DNA from: FEN-1297 sp964498065 | GTDB lineage: Bacteria; Bacteroidota; Ignavibacteria; Ignavibacteriales; Ignavibacteriaceae | Assembly: GCA_964498065.1 (NCBI GenBank) | Contig: CAZCFZ010000025.1 | Location: 1-49,166 of the forward strand | Reading direction: 5' to 3' | DNA: 49,166 nt | Part shown: one piece after another, positions 35,095-43,911 of the stretch | How the letters are laid out: every line of letters starts with the position of its first letter | Numbering within the stretch: position 1 is the stretch's first letter | Translations under genes and position numbers: made by a program | The notes under the pieces: generated by a model | The model's database searches: none | Told to the model about the DNA's origin: nothing | What the model saw: the letters and a program-made list of their open reading frames with translations, nothing else

Positions 35095-36840
35095 TTGCAA
35101 AAGGAGAATATTCTTAACCCGGTTTGGTTAAAAGCGACCGTACTCGGAAGTCTTTGGGCATCCAGTGAGATTATCCTGGGTAGTTTTCTGCACAATTTAA
35201 AGGTGCCTTTTTCGGGAACGATTTTATCGGGAATCGGAATAATATTTCTTGTTGCCGGAAGCCGAAATTGGAATGAGAAAGGAATTATTTGGCGTGCGGG
35301 TATAATTTGTGCTTTAATGAAAACTATTTCTCCAAGTGCTGATATTTTAGGACCGATGATAAGTATAGCAGCCGAGGCATTTTTGCTTGAAGCAAGTGTG
35401 AGAGTTCTTGGGAAAAATTGGGCGGGATATATGATCGGCGGCGGGTTAGCAGTTTCCTGGAGCTTGTTTTATAAAATAATAGGATTGATTTTAATTTATG
35501 GTCCCAATATTATTGATTTATATTCAAGCTTATATAAATTCTCCATAAATCATTTAAATTTTCCGGATTTAAGTCCATGGTCTCTAATTCTTTTGCTATT
35601 TATTTTGTTCATGATTTTAGGTGCTTTAGCCTCAATTATAGGAATAAGAATTGGAAAAAGTAAGGATAAATTTCTCTACAGCGGAAGTGATGACGGTTCC
35701 TTTTCAAAAATTAGTTCTAATTTTGTTCCGAAAAATTTAAAACAAAGTTATTCTATAATCAGGTTAATATTTCATTTTATTTTTATAATCTTCGGCTTGA
35801 TTCTACTTGATACATTTCCGCTATGGATATCTGCTGTCACTGTTTCAGTATATGTCGTTTTGTGTATCTTCTTTTATAAACAGAACCTTAACAGACTTAA
35901 GAATATAAAGTTCTGGGTATTCTTAATTACAATTATAATTCTATCGGGTTTATTGCTGAGTGAATTAAAAACCAATGGTAAAAGTAATTATCTACCCGGA
36001 TTTTTAATCGGTCTGGAAATGAATATAAGAGCATTTTTGATGATTTTCGGATTTTCAAGTATAAGCATTGAGCTTCGAAATCCTAAAATAGAAAATTACT
36101 TTAAGAAAAAGGGAATGGGACAGCTATCAATATCGCTGGAAGCAGCATTTAAGATTTTACCTTTTATGGTTGCTAATCTTTCGGAAGAAAAAAATTATTT
36201 AAGAAAACCTTTTAGCATTATTTCCCGGCTAATCGGCAAGACGGATATGTGGCTTGAAAAAATACAAAAACAGGTTAACGGCAGTCCACTTGTCTTTTTT
36301 ATAACAGGCAAAAAAGGTGGAGGCAAGACTACATTTATAACGGAAGTTGTTTCAATTCTGCAAAAAGAAGGATTAAAAGCAGACGGTATTTTAGCGCCCG
36401 GTTACTGGCAGAATAATATCAGGTCAAAATTTGATATTGTTGATATTGCTACAAATGAAAGAAAAATACTTTGCGGCATGGATATAGAAAATGGAGTGGA
36501 AGAAATCGGCAGGTTTAAATTTACTAAAGAAGGCCTTGCTTTTGGGCGAGCAGCATTATTTTATGAAAAAGTATTCGACAAAGATTTAATTATAATTGAC
36601 GAGGTAGGCCCTTTGGAACTTAAAGGGAAAGGCTGGGCCGAATCAATAAAGGAGTTATTAGTTAAATATAATAAAATTATAATTCTTGTTGTCCGGAATG
36701 ATGCTGCTGGTGAAGTCAAAAATTATTTTAAAATTGAACAGCCCAAATACATTGAGATTGAGGAAATTTCAATAGGTAAAACAACATCGCTAATTTTAGA
36801 AGCATGCAGACGGGAAATTAATTCAGCTGTGAGTATTTGA
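35095..36840 (+). CDS. Fusion of ECF-like membrane modules with a THEP1-type P-loop NTPase
   Basis: A 581-residue protein of unusual build. Residues about 12-190 form a first membrane module with five or six helices, resembling the substrate-binding S component of energy-coupling factor importers. Residues about 218-330 form further helices, with an amphipathic helical region to about 390, resembling a T component (EcfT/CbiQ-like). Residues about 395-575 are a P-loop NTPase of the THEP1 (NTPase_1) family: Walker A G405-K-K-G-G-G-K-T-T413 and Walker B LIIIDEVGPLELKGKG (about 498-513). It starts with TTG 35095 and lies alone on the plus strand, divergent from xdhA by 161 bases and ending 30 bases from ssnA. 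Uptake of a purine, or transport or trafficking of a cofactor precursor, is a hypothesis. The NTPase part is certain, the ECF comparison is tentative. Confidence 0.7.
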   Translation: MQKENILNPVWLKATVLGSLWASSEIILGSFLHNLKVPFSGTILSGIGIIFLVAGSRNWNEKGIIWRAGIICALMKTISPSADILGPMISIAAEAFLLEASVRVLGKNWAGYMIGGGLAVSWSLFYKIIGLILIYGPNIIDLYSSLYKFSINHLNFPDLSPWSLILLLFILFMILGALASIIGIRIGKSKDKFLYSGSDDGSFSKISSNFVPKNLKQSYSIIRLIFHFIFIIFGLILLDTFPLWISAVTVSVYVVLCIFFYKQNLNRLKNIKFWVFLITIIILSGLLLSELKTNGKSNYLPGFLIGLEMNIRAFLMIFGFSSISIELRNPKIENYFKKKGMGQLSISLEAAFKILPFMVANLSEEKNYLRKPFSIISRLIGKTDMWLEKIQKQVNGSPLVFFITGKKGGGKTTFITEVVSILQKEGLKADGILAPGYWQNNIRSKFDIVDIATNERKILCGMDIENGVEEIGRFKFTKEGLAFGRAALFYEKVFDKDLIIIDEVGPLELKGKGWAESIKELLVKYNKIIILVVRNDAAGEVKNYFKIEQPKYIEIEEISIGKTTSLILEACRREINSAVSI

Positions 36841-36870
36841 CAGACTTTATATTATGATTAAACAGCTGAT

Positions 36871-38196
36871 TCAATTTATCTGGTTAATTCTCTCCCATAA
36901 TTTTTTAGCAGCTGATCTCGCTTCGGAATAAATCTCATTAATATCGAAAGGGAATTTTCTGTTTTCATAAACTACTGAGCCGTTAATTATCACGGTTTCA
37001 ACATCTCTTGAAGAAAATCCGTAAATGAAATGGCCTGCTATATTTTCATCAACAAAATTTGTAGGCGGATCGTAATCATATATAACCAAATCAGCTACGT
37101 ATCCTTTTTCTATTTTACCGAATTTTTTATCGAAATATCTCTCTAACAGCACATTCCCGTTCTGCAAATATTTTAAGAAATCATCCGGAGTTAATTTTCC
37201 TTTAACGTCATTATTTTTAAAAAACCCGAATTTTAATTCTTCAAACATATTTGATCCGATCCCATCCGTCCCTAAAGCGGCATTTTTAACTTTATGCAGG
37301 TTACTCATATAACCGACGCCGTTATTCATATTTGATCTGGGATTATGTATTAAGAAAGAATTTCTTTCATTTAAAATTGAGATATCATTTTCCGTGAGAT
37401 GCACCCCGTGAACTATTAAAGATTTTTCATTTAACAGCCACAGTTCATCCAGCCTATGCAAAACATCTTTCCCGAAATGGTGGTGCGAATAAGAAGGATC
37501 ATACTGATCTTCGGCAACATGGATATGAAGTCCCCGGTTAGTATTTATTAATGCATCATAAATTTGCTCAAAAGAATTATTGCTTAAAGTAAAAGGTGCA
37601 TGAGCACCAATCGCAGCTTCGATTAGGTGATTTGAATTCTCAGAATTTTTTTCATCCTCAATTTTTTTTATAAATTCCAAAGACTCATTAATTCCATCGG
37701 TCATCCCTTCAGTACCGTTCCTGTCTGTAATTTCATAGGCTAAAACTCCCCTCAATCCTATCCGCTCAAATGCTTTCTTTAATGTTGAGAGTGATCCGTT
37801 AATAAAAGAAGGCGATGCATTATGATCAAATACAGAAGTTGTTCCTGCTTTAATTGATTCCAGGGCACCTATCAAACCGCTAAAGTACAGCGAATCTTCA
37901 TCCAATGCTCTATCAAGTCTCCACCAAAGATTGTTTAATATACTAACAAAATCGGTCGATGGTTTAATATCCGCAATTATGCCGCGTGCCAATGCAGAAT
38001 AAAAATGATTATGAGAACAGACCAAACCTGCCGAAACATATTTGTTAGTTAAATCAAATACTTTTTCTGCCTTGTAATTATCTCCCGCATCTTTACCTAT
38101 ATCGATAATCAATTCGTTATCAATAACAACATCAACGTTGCTAACGATTTTAGGCGGATTTAATTGAACTAAGTTTGCATTTTTTAATATGATCAT
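36871..38196 (-). CDS. ssnA: SsnA-type amidohydrolase
   Basis: A 441-residue metal-dependent hydrolase almost collinear with E. coli SsnA (442 residues). Shared blocks are VCSHNHFYSALARGI, LNNLWWRLDRALDEDSLY, GLHIHVAEDQYDPSYSHHHFGKD, IHNPRSNMNN and ALGTDGIGS. Metal ligands include H62, H64, H226 and D311, as in the guanine deaminase/chlorohydrolase group of amidohydrolases. In the purine/urate cluster it is required for opening the ring system of the reduced purine intermediate; the precise step should be taken from experimental work. It follows ygfK by 51 bases on the same strand and is probably translated from the same transcript. No anomalies are seen. Confidence 0.95.
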   Translation of the reverse strand: MIILKNANLVQLNPPKIVSNVDVVIDNELIIDIGKDAGDNYKAEKVFDLTNKYVSAGLVCSHNHFYSALARGIIADIKPSTDFVSILNNLWWRLDRALDEDSLYFSGLIGALESIKAGTTSVFDHNASPSFINGSLSTLKKAFERIGLRGVLAYEITDRNGTEGMTDGINESLEFIKKIEDEKNSENSNHLIEAAIGAHAPFTLSNNSFEQIYDALINTNRGLHIHVAEDQYDPSYSHHHFGKDVLHRLDELWLLNEKSLIVHGVHLTENDISILNERNSFLIHNPRSNMNNGVGYMSNLHKVKNAALGTDGIGSNMFEELKFGFFKNNDVKGKLTPDDFLKYLQNGNVLLERYFDKKFGKIEKGYVADLVIYDYDPPTNFVDENIAGHFIYGFSSRDVETVIINGSVVYENRKFPFDINEIYSEARSAAKKLWERINQIN

Positions 38197-38247
38197 ATTT
38201 TAACTCACATAAATAAATATTTTAATTAAGCCGGATCAAAAAATTAT

Positions 38248-41200
38248 TTATACATCAATATCGATAAAATAATTATAATTTTGATAAATATTTTCTACAA
38301 AATTTGCGAACAGTTTGAAATCATTTGAATCATCTTTAATTGATGATGAAATAAAATTTCCTTTAATATCAAGTTTAAGACTACCGGTTTGAGAATTATA
38401 TCTTATATTAAAATTATATTGATCATTTGTCTTTTCGCTAAGATAAAATCCGTCATTAGTGCTGTTTGAAAAATCTTCTTCAGTCCAGAATAATGTCGTT
38501 TTTACTTTATAAGGAGCGTCATTGTATGGACAAAAAGTTTCACAATTTCCGCACTCATTACATAAACCATCTAAATGCAAAATTTGGTAAAAATCTTTAT
38601 TCTCATAACCATCACTTTTAACAGCAACATTGGCTCTGTTGGGGCATACCTCGACACATTTATTACAAAGTAAATTACATTCAAGACATTTCTCAGCTTC
38701 CAATTTTATGTCTGAGTAAGTATTGAAAAAAATATTTCCTCTTTTCTCTTCGATGGATTTAATATGATCTGCTTTTGTAAAATTGTTTACAAGATTATTC
38801 GCTTTATTTAACTTTATTTTTTCCTTTTGAATAATTGCTTCGGCAGCTTTCTTTCCGTCTGCAATAGACTCTACAACTGTTGATGGACCTCTTAGGGCAT
38901 CACCGCCAATATAAACATTTGGAATTATCGTCTCATTTGTTTCAAAGTTTATGTTTAATAATTCATTATTTAAATTAACAATGTTGTTCTCTTTTAATAT
39001 ATCTAAATCGACATGTTCACCGATAGCAGAAATAATTGAATCAACTGTAAATTCTTCAAATTCGTTTTTTATAGGAACGACCTTTCTTCGGTGGTCTTTA
39101 TCGATATCGCCTAATTTCATTTTCTGGCATTTTAAAACTCTATTTTGAAATTCAAACGGAAGCAGAAGTTCTTTGAATTCAACACCTTCTTTTATACATG
39201 CGTCGAACTCTTCCAAATCGGCAGGCATAAATTCTTTTGTCCTTCTATAAATAATGTATACCTTTTTTACGCCCATTATTCTTGAAGATGCTCTCGCTGC
39301 ATCCATTGCAGAGTTGCCCCCGCCTATAACAGCCACATTTTCTCCAAGTTCAATTTTTTCTTTTTGATTAAAAGATTTTAAGAATTCGACAGCATTGTAA
39401 ATATTAATCCCATCTGATTTAATATTGAACTGATTCGACTTCGGTGCTCCGATCCCGATAAAAATATATTTGAAACCATTATTATTTAACTCAGAAATAG
39501 AAAAATTCGAATCGCTTTTGTATTTTATTTTTACTCCGAACTTTTTGATGAATTCAATATCATTGTCAATTGCTGATTCAGGTAATCTGAAACCTGGAAT
39601 TACATGTTTAACCGTTCCGCCTGCTTTTTCTGTTTTTTCGAATATAGTAACATTAAACCCGGCTTTAGATAAAAAATAGGCTGCAGAAAGTCCGGCTGGT
39701 CCTGCGCCGATTACAACTGCTTTTATTCCATTCTTATTTACCGGTATTTTAGTTCCTGGATTTTTGAAATGATCACTAAATCCCTTTTCCGCGGCTTCCT
39801 TTTTTAATTCTCTAATCTCAATTGCTCCTTCATAATCCAGCCGGGTGCATTTAGTCATACATTGGTGATCACAAATATTACCTGTAATGTGAGGCAGTGG
39901 ATTTTTATTCGTAATTATTTCGAATGCATCCTTGTAATTTTCTTCATTAATTAAATTAATATACTCGGCGACATCCTGATTTATTGGGCATACTTCCTGG
40001 CATGGAGAGATATAACAGTCGAATTTCGGAAGCCTCTTATTAATTTTTAATGAATCCATATTCCTCTTTTTATATTCTTTGTTTAAAAGCGCATCATCTG
40101 CGAGCTCTTTAAGTTTTGATAAATTAATTTTTGAAGAAATATTTGCGGAATGGGAAAATGATTCATCAATTACATCTGAAATTTGAGTTAGTCTTAAATA
40201 ACCGCCCGGCTTGAGAAGTTCGGTTACAAGAGTAACAGGGTAGATCCCGGTATTTAAAATTTGTTCTACATTATAAATATTGGCACCGCCGGAATATGAA
40301 ATATTAATTTCTCCGTTAAATTCCTCTGCAATTTTGTATGCAAGATTTATAGTCAAAGGATATAATGAACGTCCCGACATATACATTTGTTCACCGGGTA
40401 AAGATTTTCCGGTGTTATTCACTCCCAAAGTATTGGAAAGTTTTATACCAAAATCTCTTTTATTTTTTGAAGCAAATTCTTTCAATCTCTTTATCATCGG
40501 GACGGCTTCGCCGAATTGAAGATCATGAGCAAAAGAACTTTTATCTAATTCAATATAATTATATCCATGGTTTGATAAGGCCCCTTTAACGTAATCGAAT
40601 CCTAATAGTGTGGGATTTAGTTTTATATATGTATGTAATTTCTTTTCTTCAATTAGGTATTTTGCGATGGATTCAATTTCATTTGAAGGGCAGCCGTGCA
40701 TTGTTGAAAGTGTTACGGAGTTTGAGATATTAGGACTGACATCTTTATTAAGATCTAATATTCTATCTAAGTTAAATTTAAAGTTTGATCCTTTAAAGAA
40801 TATATTTTTTAAAAGTTTTATTGTCTTTTCATTTTTAATAAATTCATTTATAATTTTTTGATTATCCCGGAATTCTTTAGTCTTAGAAGCGTTCTTCAGG
40901 TTCTCAATAAAATTGTCCATCTTATCTGACTTAATTCCGTCAAGATCATAACCGACACTCATATTAAAAACAAAACCTTTTTCGTAATTTGGTGAAAAGG
41001 GGAAGAGTGAGTTGATAAAATGCAGGACAAACCAGGCATTTAAATATTCAATAAATGACTGTTCTAAATCAAGTTCCTGCGACCATTCGACATTATAGCC
41101 CTCATCCTGTACATCAATACATGGCTTATCAATTTTTAATTTATCTAACTTCTGAACTGTTTTAAGTTCGAAGAATCTACCTCCTGTTAAAAAGGATGCT

Positions 41201-41409
41201 ATTATATTTTGCGATAGTTGAGTATGCGGTCCGGCAGCCGGTCCGATAGGCAAATCTAATTTTTCATTAAATATATTTAAAGAGTAATTGCCTTTTTTTA
41301 AAAAGAATTTTGAAAAAGGTATTCCTAATATTGTTTGGTGATCCTGGTATTCCTTTAGAATCCAATTCAGCAAATTTCTCAAAGATACAGGCTGCATTCT
41401 GTCTGACAT
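38248..41409 (-). CDS. ygfK: YgfK-type flavo-iron-sulfur oxidoreductase (putative selenate reductase subunit)
   Basis: A 1053-residue soluble redox enzyme close in length to E. coli YgfK (1032). The N-terminal part (about 45-420) resembles a dihydroorotate-dehydrogenase-like flavin barrel (PIGPAAGPHTQLSQN, STMHGCPSNEI, SYSGGANIYNVEQI). A cysteine-rich linker (C465, C470, C474, C513, C517, C521) leads into a GltD-like NAD(P)H/FAD module (GAGPAG about 568-573, then AVIGGGNSAMDAARAS). Near the C-terminus two ferredoxin-like 4Fe-4S clusters appear (CLECNLLCNKCVEVCP, LCNECGNCETFCPYN). The family name recalls a putative selenate reductase, but in gut bacteria the gene is needed for anaerobic urate and purine use. 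It probably reduces a purine ring with NAD(P)H. Despite the family name no selenocysteine signal is seen. Confidence 0.94.
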   Translation of the reverse strand: MSDRMQPVSLRNLLNWILKEYQDHQTILGIPFSKFFLKKGNYSLNIFNEKLDLPIGPAAGPHTQLSQNIIASFLTGGRFFELKTVQKLDKLKIDKPCIDVQDEGYNVEWSQELDLEQSFIEYLNAWFVLHFINSLFPFSPNYEKGFVFNMSVGYDLDGIKSDKMDNFIENLKNASKTKEFRDNQKIINEFIKNEKTIKLLKNIFFKGSNFKFNLDRILDLNKDVSPNISNSVTLSTMHGCPSNEIESIAKYLIEEKKLHTYIKLNPTLLGFDYVKGALSNHGYNYIELDKSSFAHDLQFGEAVPMIKRLKEFASKNKRDFGIKLSNTLGVNNTGKSLPGEQMYMSGRSLYPLTINLAYKIAEEFNGEINISYSGGANIYNVEQILNTGIYPVTLVTELLKPGGYLRLTQISDVIDESFSHSANISSKINLSKLKELADDALLNKEYKKRNMDSLKINKRLPKFDCYISPCQEVCPINQDVAEYINLINEENYKDAFEIITNKNPLPHITGNICDHQCMTKCTRLDYEGAIEIRELKKEAAEKGFSDHFKNPGTKIPVNKNGIKAVVIGAGPAGLSAAYFLSKAGFNVTIFEKTEKAGGTVKHVIPGFRLPESAIDNDIEFIKKFGVKIKYKSDSNFSISELNNNGFKYIFIGIGAPKSNQFNIKSDGINIYNAVEFLKSFNQKEKIELGENVAVIGGGNSAMDAARASSRIMGVKKVYIIYRRTKEFMPADLEEFDACIKEGVEFKELLLPFEFQNRVLKCQKMKLGDIDKDHRRKVVPIKNEFEEFTVDSIISAIGEHVDLDILKENNIVNLNNELLNINFETNETIIPNVYIGGDALRGPSTVVESIADGKKAAEAIIQKEKIKLNKANNLVNNFTKADHIKSIEEKRGNIFFNTYSDIKLEAEKCLECNLLCNKCVEVCPNRANVAVKSDGYENKDFYQILHLDGLCNECGNCETFCPYNDAPYKVKTTLFWTEEDFSNSTNDGFYLSEKTNDQYNFNIRYNSQTGSLKLDIKGNFISSSIKDDSNDFKLFANFVENIYQNYNYFIDIDV

Positions 41410-41677
41410 ACAATCCCTTTTATTTATTCCGGCTATTTTTAACTGTAAAATGATTAAATCAACTTAATCTCCTATAATTAATATAAAGTAAGAAACTCAA
41501 AAAAAATAATTATTTTTTGTTAACTAATTAGAATATTTTTTTTTAGTTTTGTACAATAAATTTGTTTAGTAAGTAAAAAATATTCAATCGGGGAGCCTAA
41601 ACCGAAAGATTTCCCGAATTATTTCCGATAAAATATTAGAAATTTAATTTAATTATTTTAGATAGAAATTAATTATT
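41410..41677. promoter_or_regulatory. Divergent promoter region between ygfK and ygeY
   Basis: A 268-base AT-rich gap from which the ygfK-ssnA transcript and the eight-gene ygeY operon must start in opposite directions. It is the obvious place for a regulator of purine use. I cannot point to a convincing operator or riboswitch by eye. Confidence 0.4.
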
Positions 41678-42862
41678 ATGAATTCTTCAGAAAAAATTTT
41701 AGATCTTGCAAAAAAATATGAGCCGTATACTGCTGAAAATCTTTCCAGACTAATCAAATTAAAATCCTTAAGCAGCGGAGAAAAGGAAGTCGCATCATTA
41801 ATAAAAAAAATGATGGATGAAGCCGGCTTCGATGAAACTAAAATTGATGGGCTTGGAAATGTAATCGGAAGAATCGGAAACGGGAAAAGAATCATTGCTA
41901 TTGACGGTCATATAGATACTGTTGATGTAGGCAATATTAATAACTGGGATTTTGACCCTTTCGGCGGTGAAATAAAAGACGGATACGTGCACGGACTAGG
42001 CAGTACCGATCAAACCGGAGGCCCGGCAGCTTTTATTACCGCAGGAAGAATTTTAAAAGAGCTTAACATTGATAATGATGTCGCTATTTATTTCGTCGGT
42101 TCCGTTATGGAAGAAGACTGCGATGGTTTATGCTGGAAATATATTGTGGAAGAAGATAAAATTAAACCGGATTGCGTAATCGTAACTGAACCTACAAATT
42201 TAAACATTTACCGCGGTCATAGAGGGCGGATGGAAATTGAAGTTTCTTTTTACGGATTATCTGCTCATGGTTCTGCTCCTGAACGTGGAAAGAATGCTAT
42301 TTACATGGCATCTAAAGCTGCACTGGAAATTGAAAAGCTTAATGAAAAATTAATTGTTGATGACTTTTTGGGCAAAGGATCTGTTACTATTTCGGAAATT
42401 ATCTCGTCCAGCCCTTCGCTCTGTGCAGTTTCGGATTTCTGCAAAATACATCTTGATAGAAGATTAACCAAGGGCGAAGATAAAAAATTAGCATTAAATC
42501 AAATTGAAGAAATTGTTAAAGGGATGAATGCTAAAGTAGAATTATTGAATTACAAGCAGAAAGCTTACACCGGATTAGAATACGGAATGGAGAAATATTA
42601 TCCGACCTGGTCAATTGAAGAAAATCATCCTGTTATTCAAACCGGAGTAAATACTTTTAAGAAATTGTTTAATAAAAATCCTAAAATTGACAAATGGACA
42701 TTTTCAACTAACGGCGTTGTGATAAACGGGATTTATAATATACCGGTAATCGGCTTTGGTCCCGGCAATGAAGTTTTGGCTCATGCCCCAAACGAAAAAG
42801 TTCCGGTTGAACATTTGGTTAAAGCTTCTGCATTTTATGCTTATTATTGTTCGACTTATTAA
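41678..42862 (+). CDS. ygeY: YgeY-type M20 hydrolase
   Basis: A 394-residue zinc-dependent amidohydrolase of the M20 peptidase family, nearly collinear with E. coli YgeY (403). Metal-site residues include H78 and D80 (AIDGHIDTVDVG), D111 (GLGSTDQTGG) and the catalytic E145 or E146 (SVMEEDCDG). The segments YRGHRGRMEIEVSFYG, SAPERGKNAI and KWTFSTNGVVINGIYNIPVIGFGPGNE are typical YgeY. In the urate pathway it is thought to hydrolyse a ureido amino acid late in ring degradation. It is the first gene of the eight-gene plus-strand operon, followed by the carbamoyltransferase after 31 bases. Annotations often call it 'selenium metabolism hydrolase' only because of genomic association. Confidence 0.95.
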   Translation: MNSSEKILDLAKKYEPYTAENLSRLIKLKSLSSGEKEVASLIKKMMDEAGFDETKIDGLGNVIGRIGNGKRIIAIDGHIDTVDVGNINNWDFDPFGGEIKDGYVHGLGSTDQTGGPAAFITAGRILKELNIDNDVAIYFVGSVMEEDCDGLCWKYIVEEDKIKPDCVIVTEPTNLNIYRGHRGRMEIEVSFYGLSAHGSAPERGKNAIYMASKAALEIEKLNEKLIVDDFLGKGSVTISEIISSSPSLCAVSDFCKIHLDRRLTKGEDKKLALNQIEEIVKGMNAKVELLNYKQKAYTGLEYGMEKYYPTWSIEENHPVIQTGVNTFKKLFNKNPKIDKWTFSTNGVVINGIYNIPVIGFGPGNEVLAHAPNEKVPVEHLVKASAFYAYYCSTY

Positions 42863-42893
42863 TTAACATTTTATTAAAAATTAAAGGGAAATA

Positions 42894-43904
42894 ATGAATT
42901 CAAAATTGAAGGGGAAACACTTCCTTACATGCGATGATTGGTCTAAACCAGAATTAGATAAAGCATTTGATACTGCATTCGATTTGAAAGATAAATTTGC
43001 AAAAGAAATTCCGACTAGATATTTACCGGATAAAACATTGTTCATGATATTTTTTGAACAATCAACACGTACAAGAAATTCTATGGAAGCCGGAATGACG
43101 CAGCTAGGCGGACATGCTCACGATCTTACAGCCGACAAAATGCAAATCTCTCACGGCGAAGCTCCCAAAGATACTGCTATAATTCTTTCAAGGATGGGAC
43201 ACGGAATTGCTTCGAGAAATTGCTTTTACGGGATAGGAAATAATTATTTAAATGAGATGGCTAAGTATTCTACAAAACCGGTTATGTCTTTACAAGATGA
43301 TATTTATCATCCATTTCAAGGGCTGGCTGACTTGATGACAATTTTTGAATATTTTGGTAAAAACTCTAAAGGACTTAATGTTACCGTTTCCTGGGCTTAT
43401 GCAGATACTCATTCAAAACCTTTATCAGTGCCGCAAACTCAGATTTTACTTTTCCCCCGTTACGGATTAAATGTAACCGTAGCTCATCCGAAAGAATTTC
43501 CTTTAAGTAAAGATATTATGCAGAAGGCGTCTAAAAATGCCGAAGAAGGCGGAGGCAGTATTAAGTTTACTAATAATATGGATGAAGCTTTTGAAGGTGC
43601 AAATATTGTAATTCCTAAAAACTGGGGCGGCTTTGGCTATTACGATATTAATGATTATTTACGGAACGAAGAAGCTTGTAAAAAAGAAATGAAATCAAAT
43701 CTGGAGAAGTACAAAGGGTGGATTTGCGATGAGAAAAAGATAAAGCTTGCCGATAAAAATGTAAAACTCATGCATGCTTTGCCTGCAGATAGAGGTCATG
43801 AAGTAACTGATGAAATTTTGGATAACCCCGAAATCTCTATAGTATTTGATGAGGCCGAAAACAGACTTCATACGGCTAAGGCAACTATGGCATTGACAAT
43901 GTAA
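42894..43904 (+). CDS. ygeW: YgeW-like knotted carbamoyltransferase
   Basis: A 336-residue transcarbamoylase. The carbamoyl-phosphate motif is S57-T-R-T-R61 (FEQSTRTRNS), the second motif is H139-P-F-Q142 (YHPFQGLADL), and the third region reads MHALPADRGHEV. The block SWAYADTHSKPLSVPQ matches the YgeW family closely. It is about 60 residues shorter than E. coli YgeW, with F in place of T in the HPxQ motif, so it is a divergent member. In the purine pathway YgeW would move a carbamoyl group from a ureido amino acid to phosphate, giving carbamoyl phosphate for the carbamate kinase encoded at 30037. An ornithine-type transcarbamoylase is the alternative, but the YgeY neighbour favours YgeW. The next gene starts seven bases later. 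Confidence 0.82.
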   Translation: MNSKLKGKHFLTCDDWSKPELDKAFDTAFDLKDKFAKEIPTRYLPDKTLFMIFFEQSTRTRNSMEAGMTQLGGHAHDLTADKMQISHGEAPKDTAIILSRMGHGIASRNCFYGIGNNYLNEMAKYSTKPVMSLQDDIYHPFQGLADLMTIFEYFGKNSKGLNVTVSWAYADTHSKPLSVPQTQILLFPRYGLNVTVAHPKEFPLSKDIMQKASKNAEEGGGSIKFTNNMDEAFEGANIVIPKNWGGFGYYDINDYLRNEEACKKEMKSNLEKYKGWICDEKKIKLADKNVKLMHALPADRGHEVTDEILDNPEISIVFDEAENRLHTAKATMALTM

Positions 43905-43911
43905 TATTTTA

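Noticed and set aside
38248..41409. Selenocysteine or selenate reduction for the YgfK-like protein
   Set aside because: The family name is historical. The frame needs no in-frame UGA, and the purine gene context explains it better.
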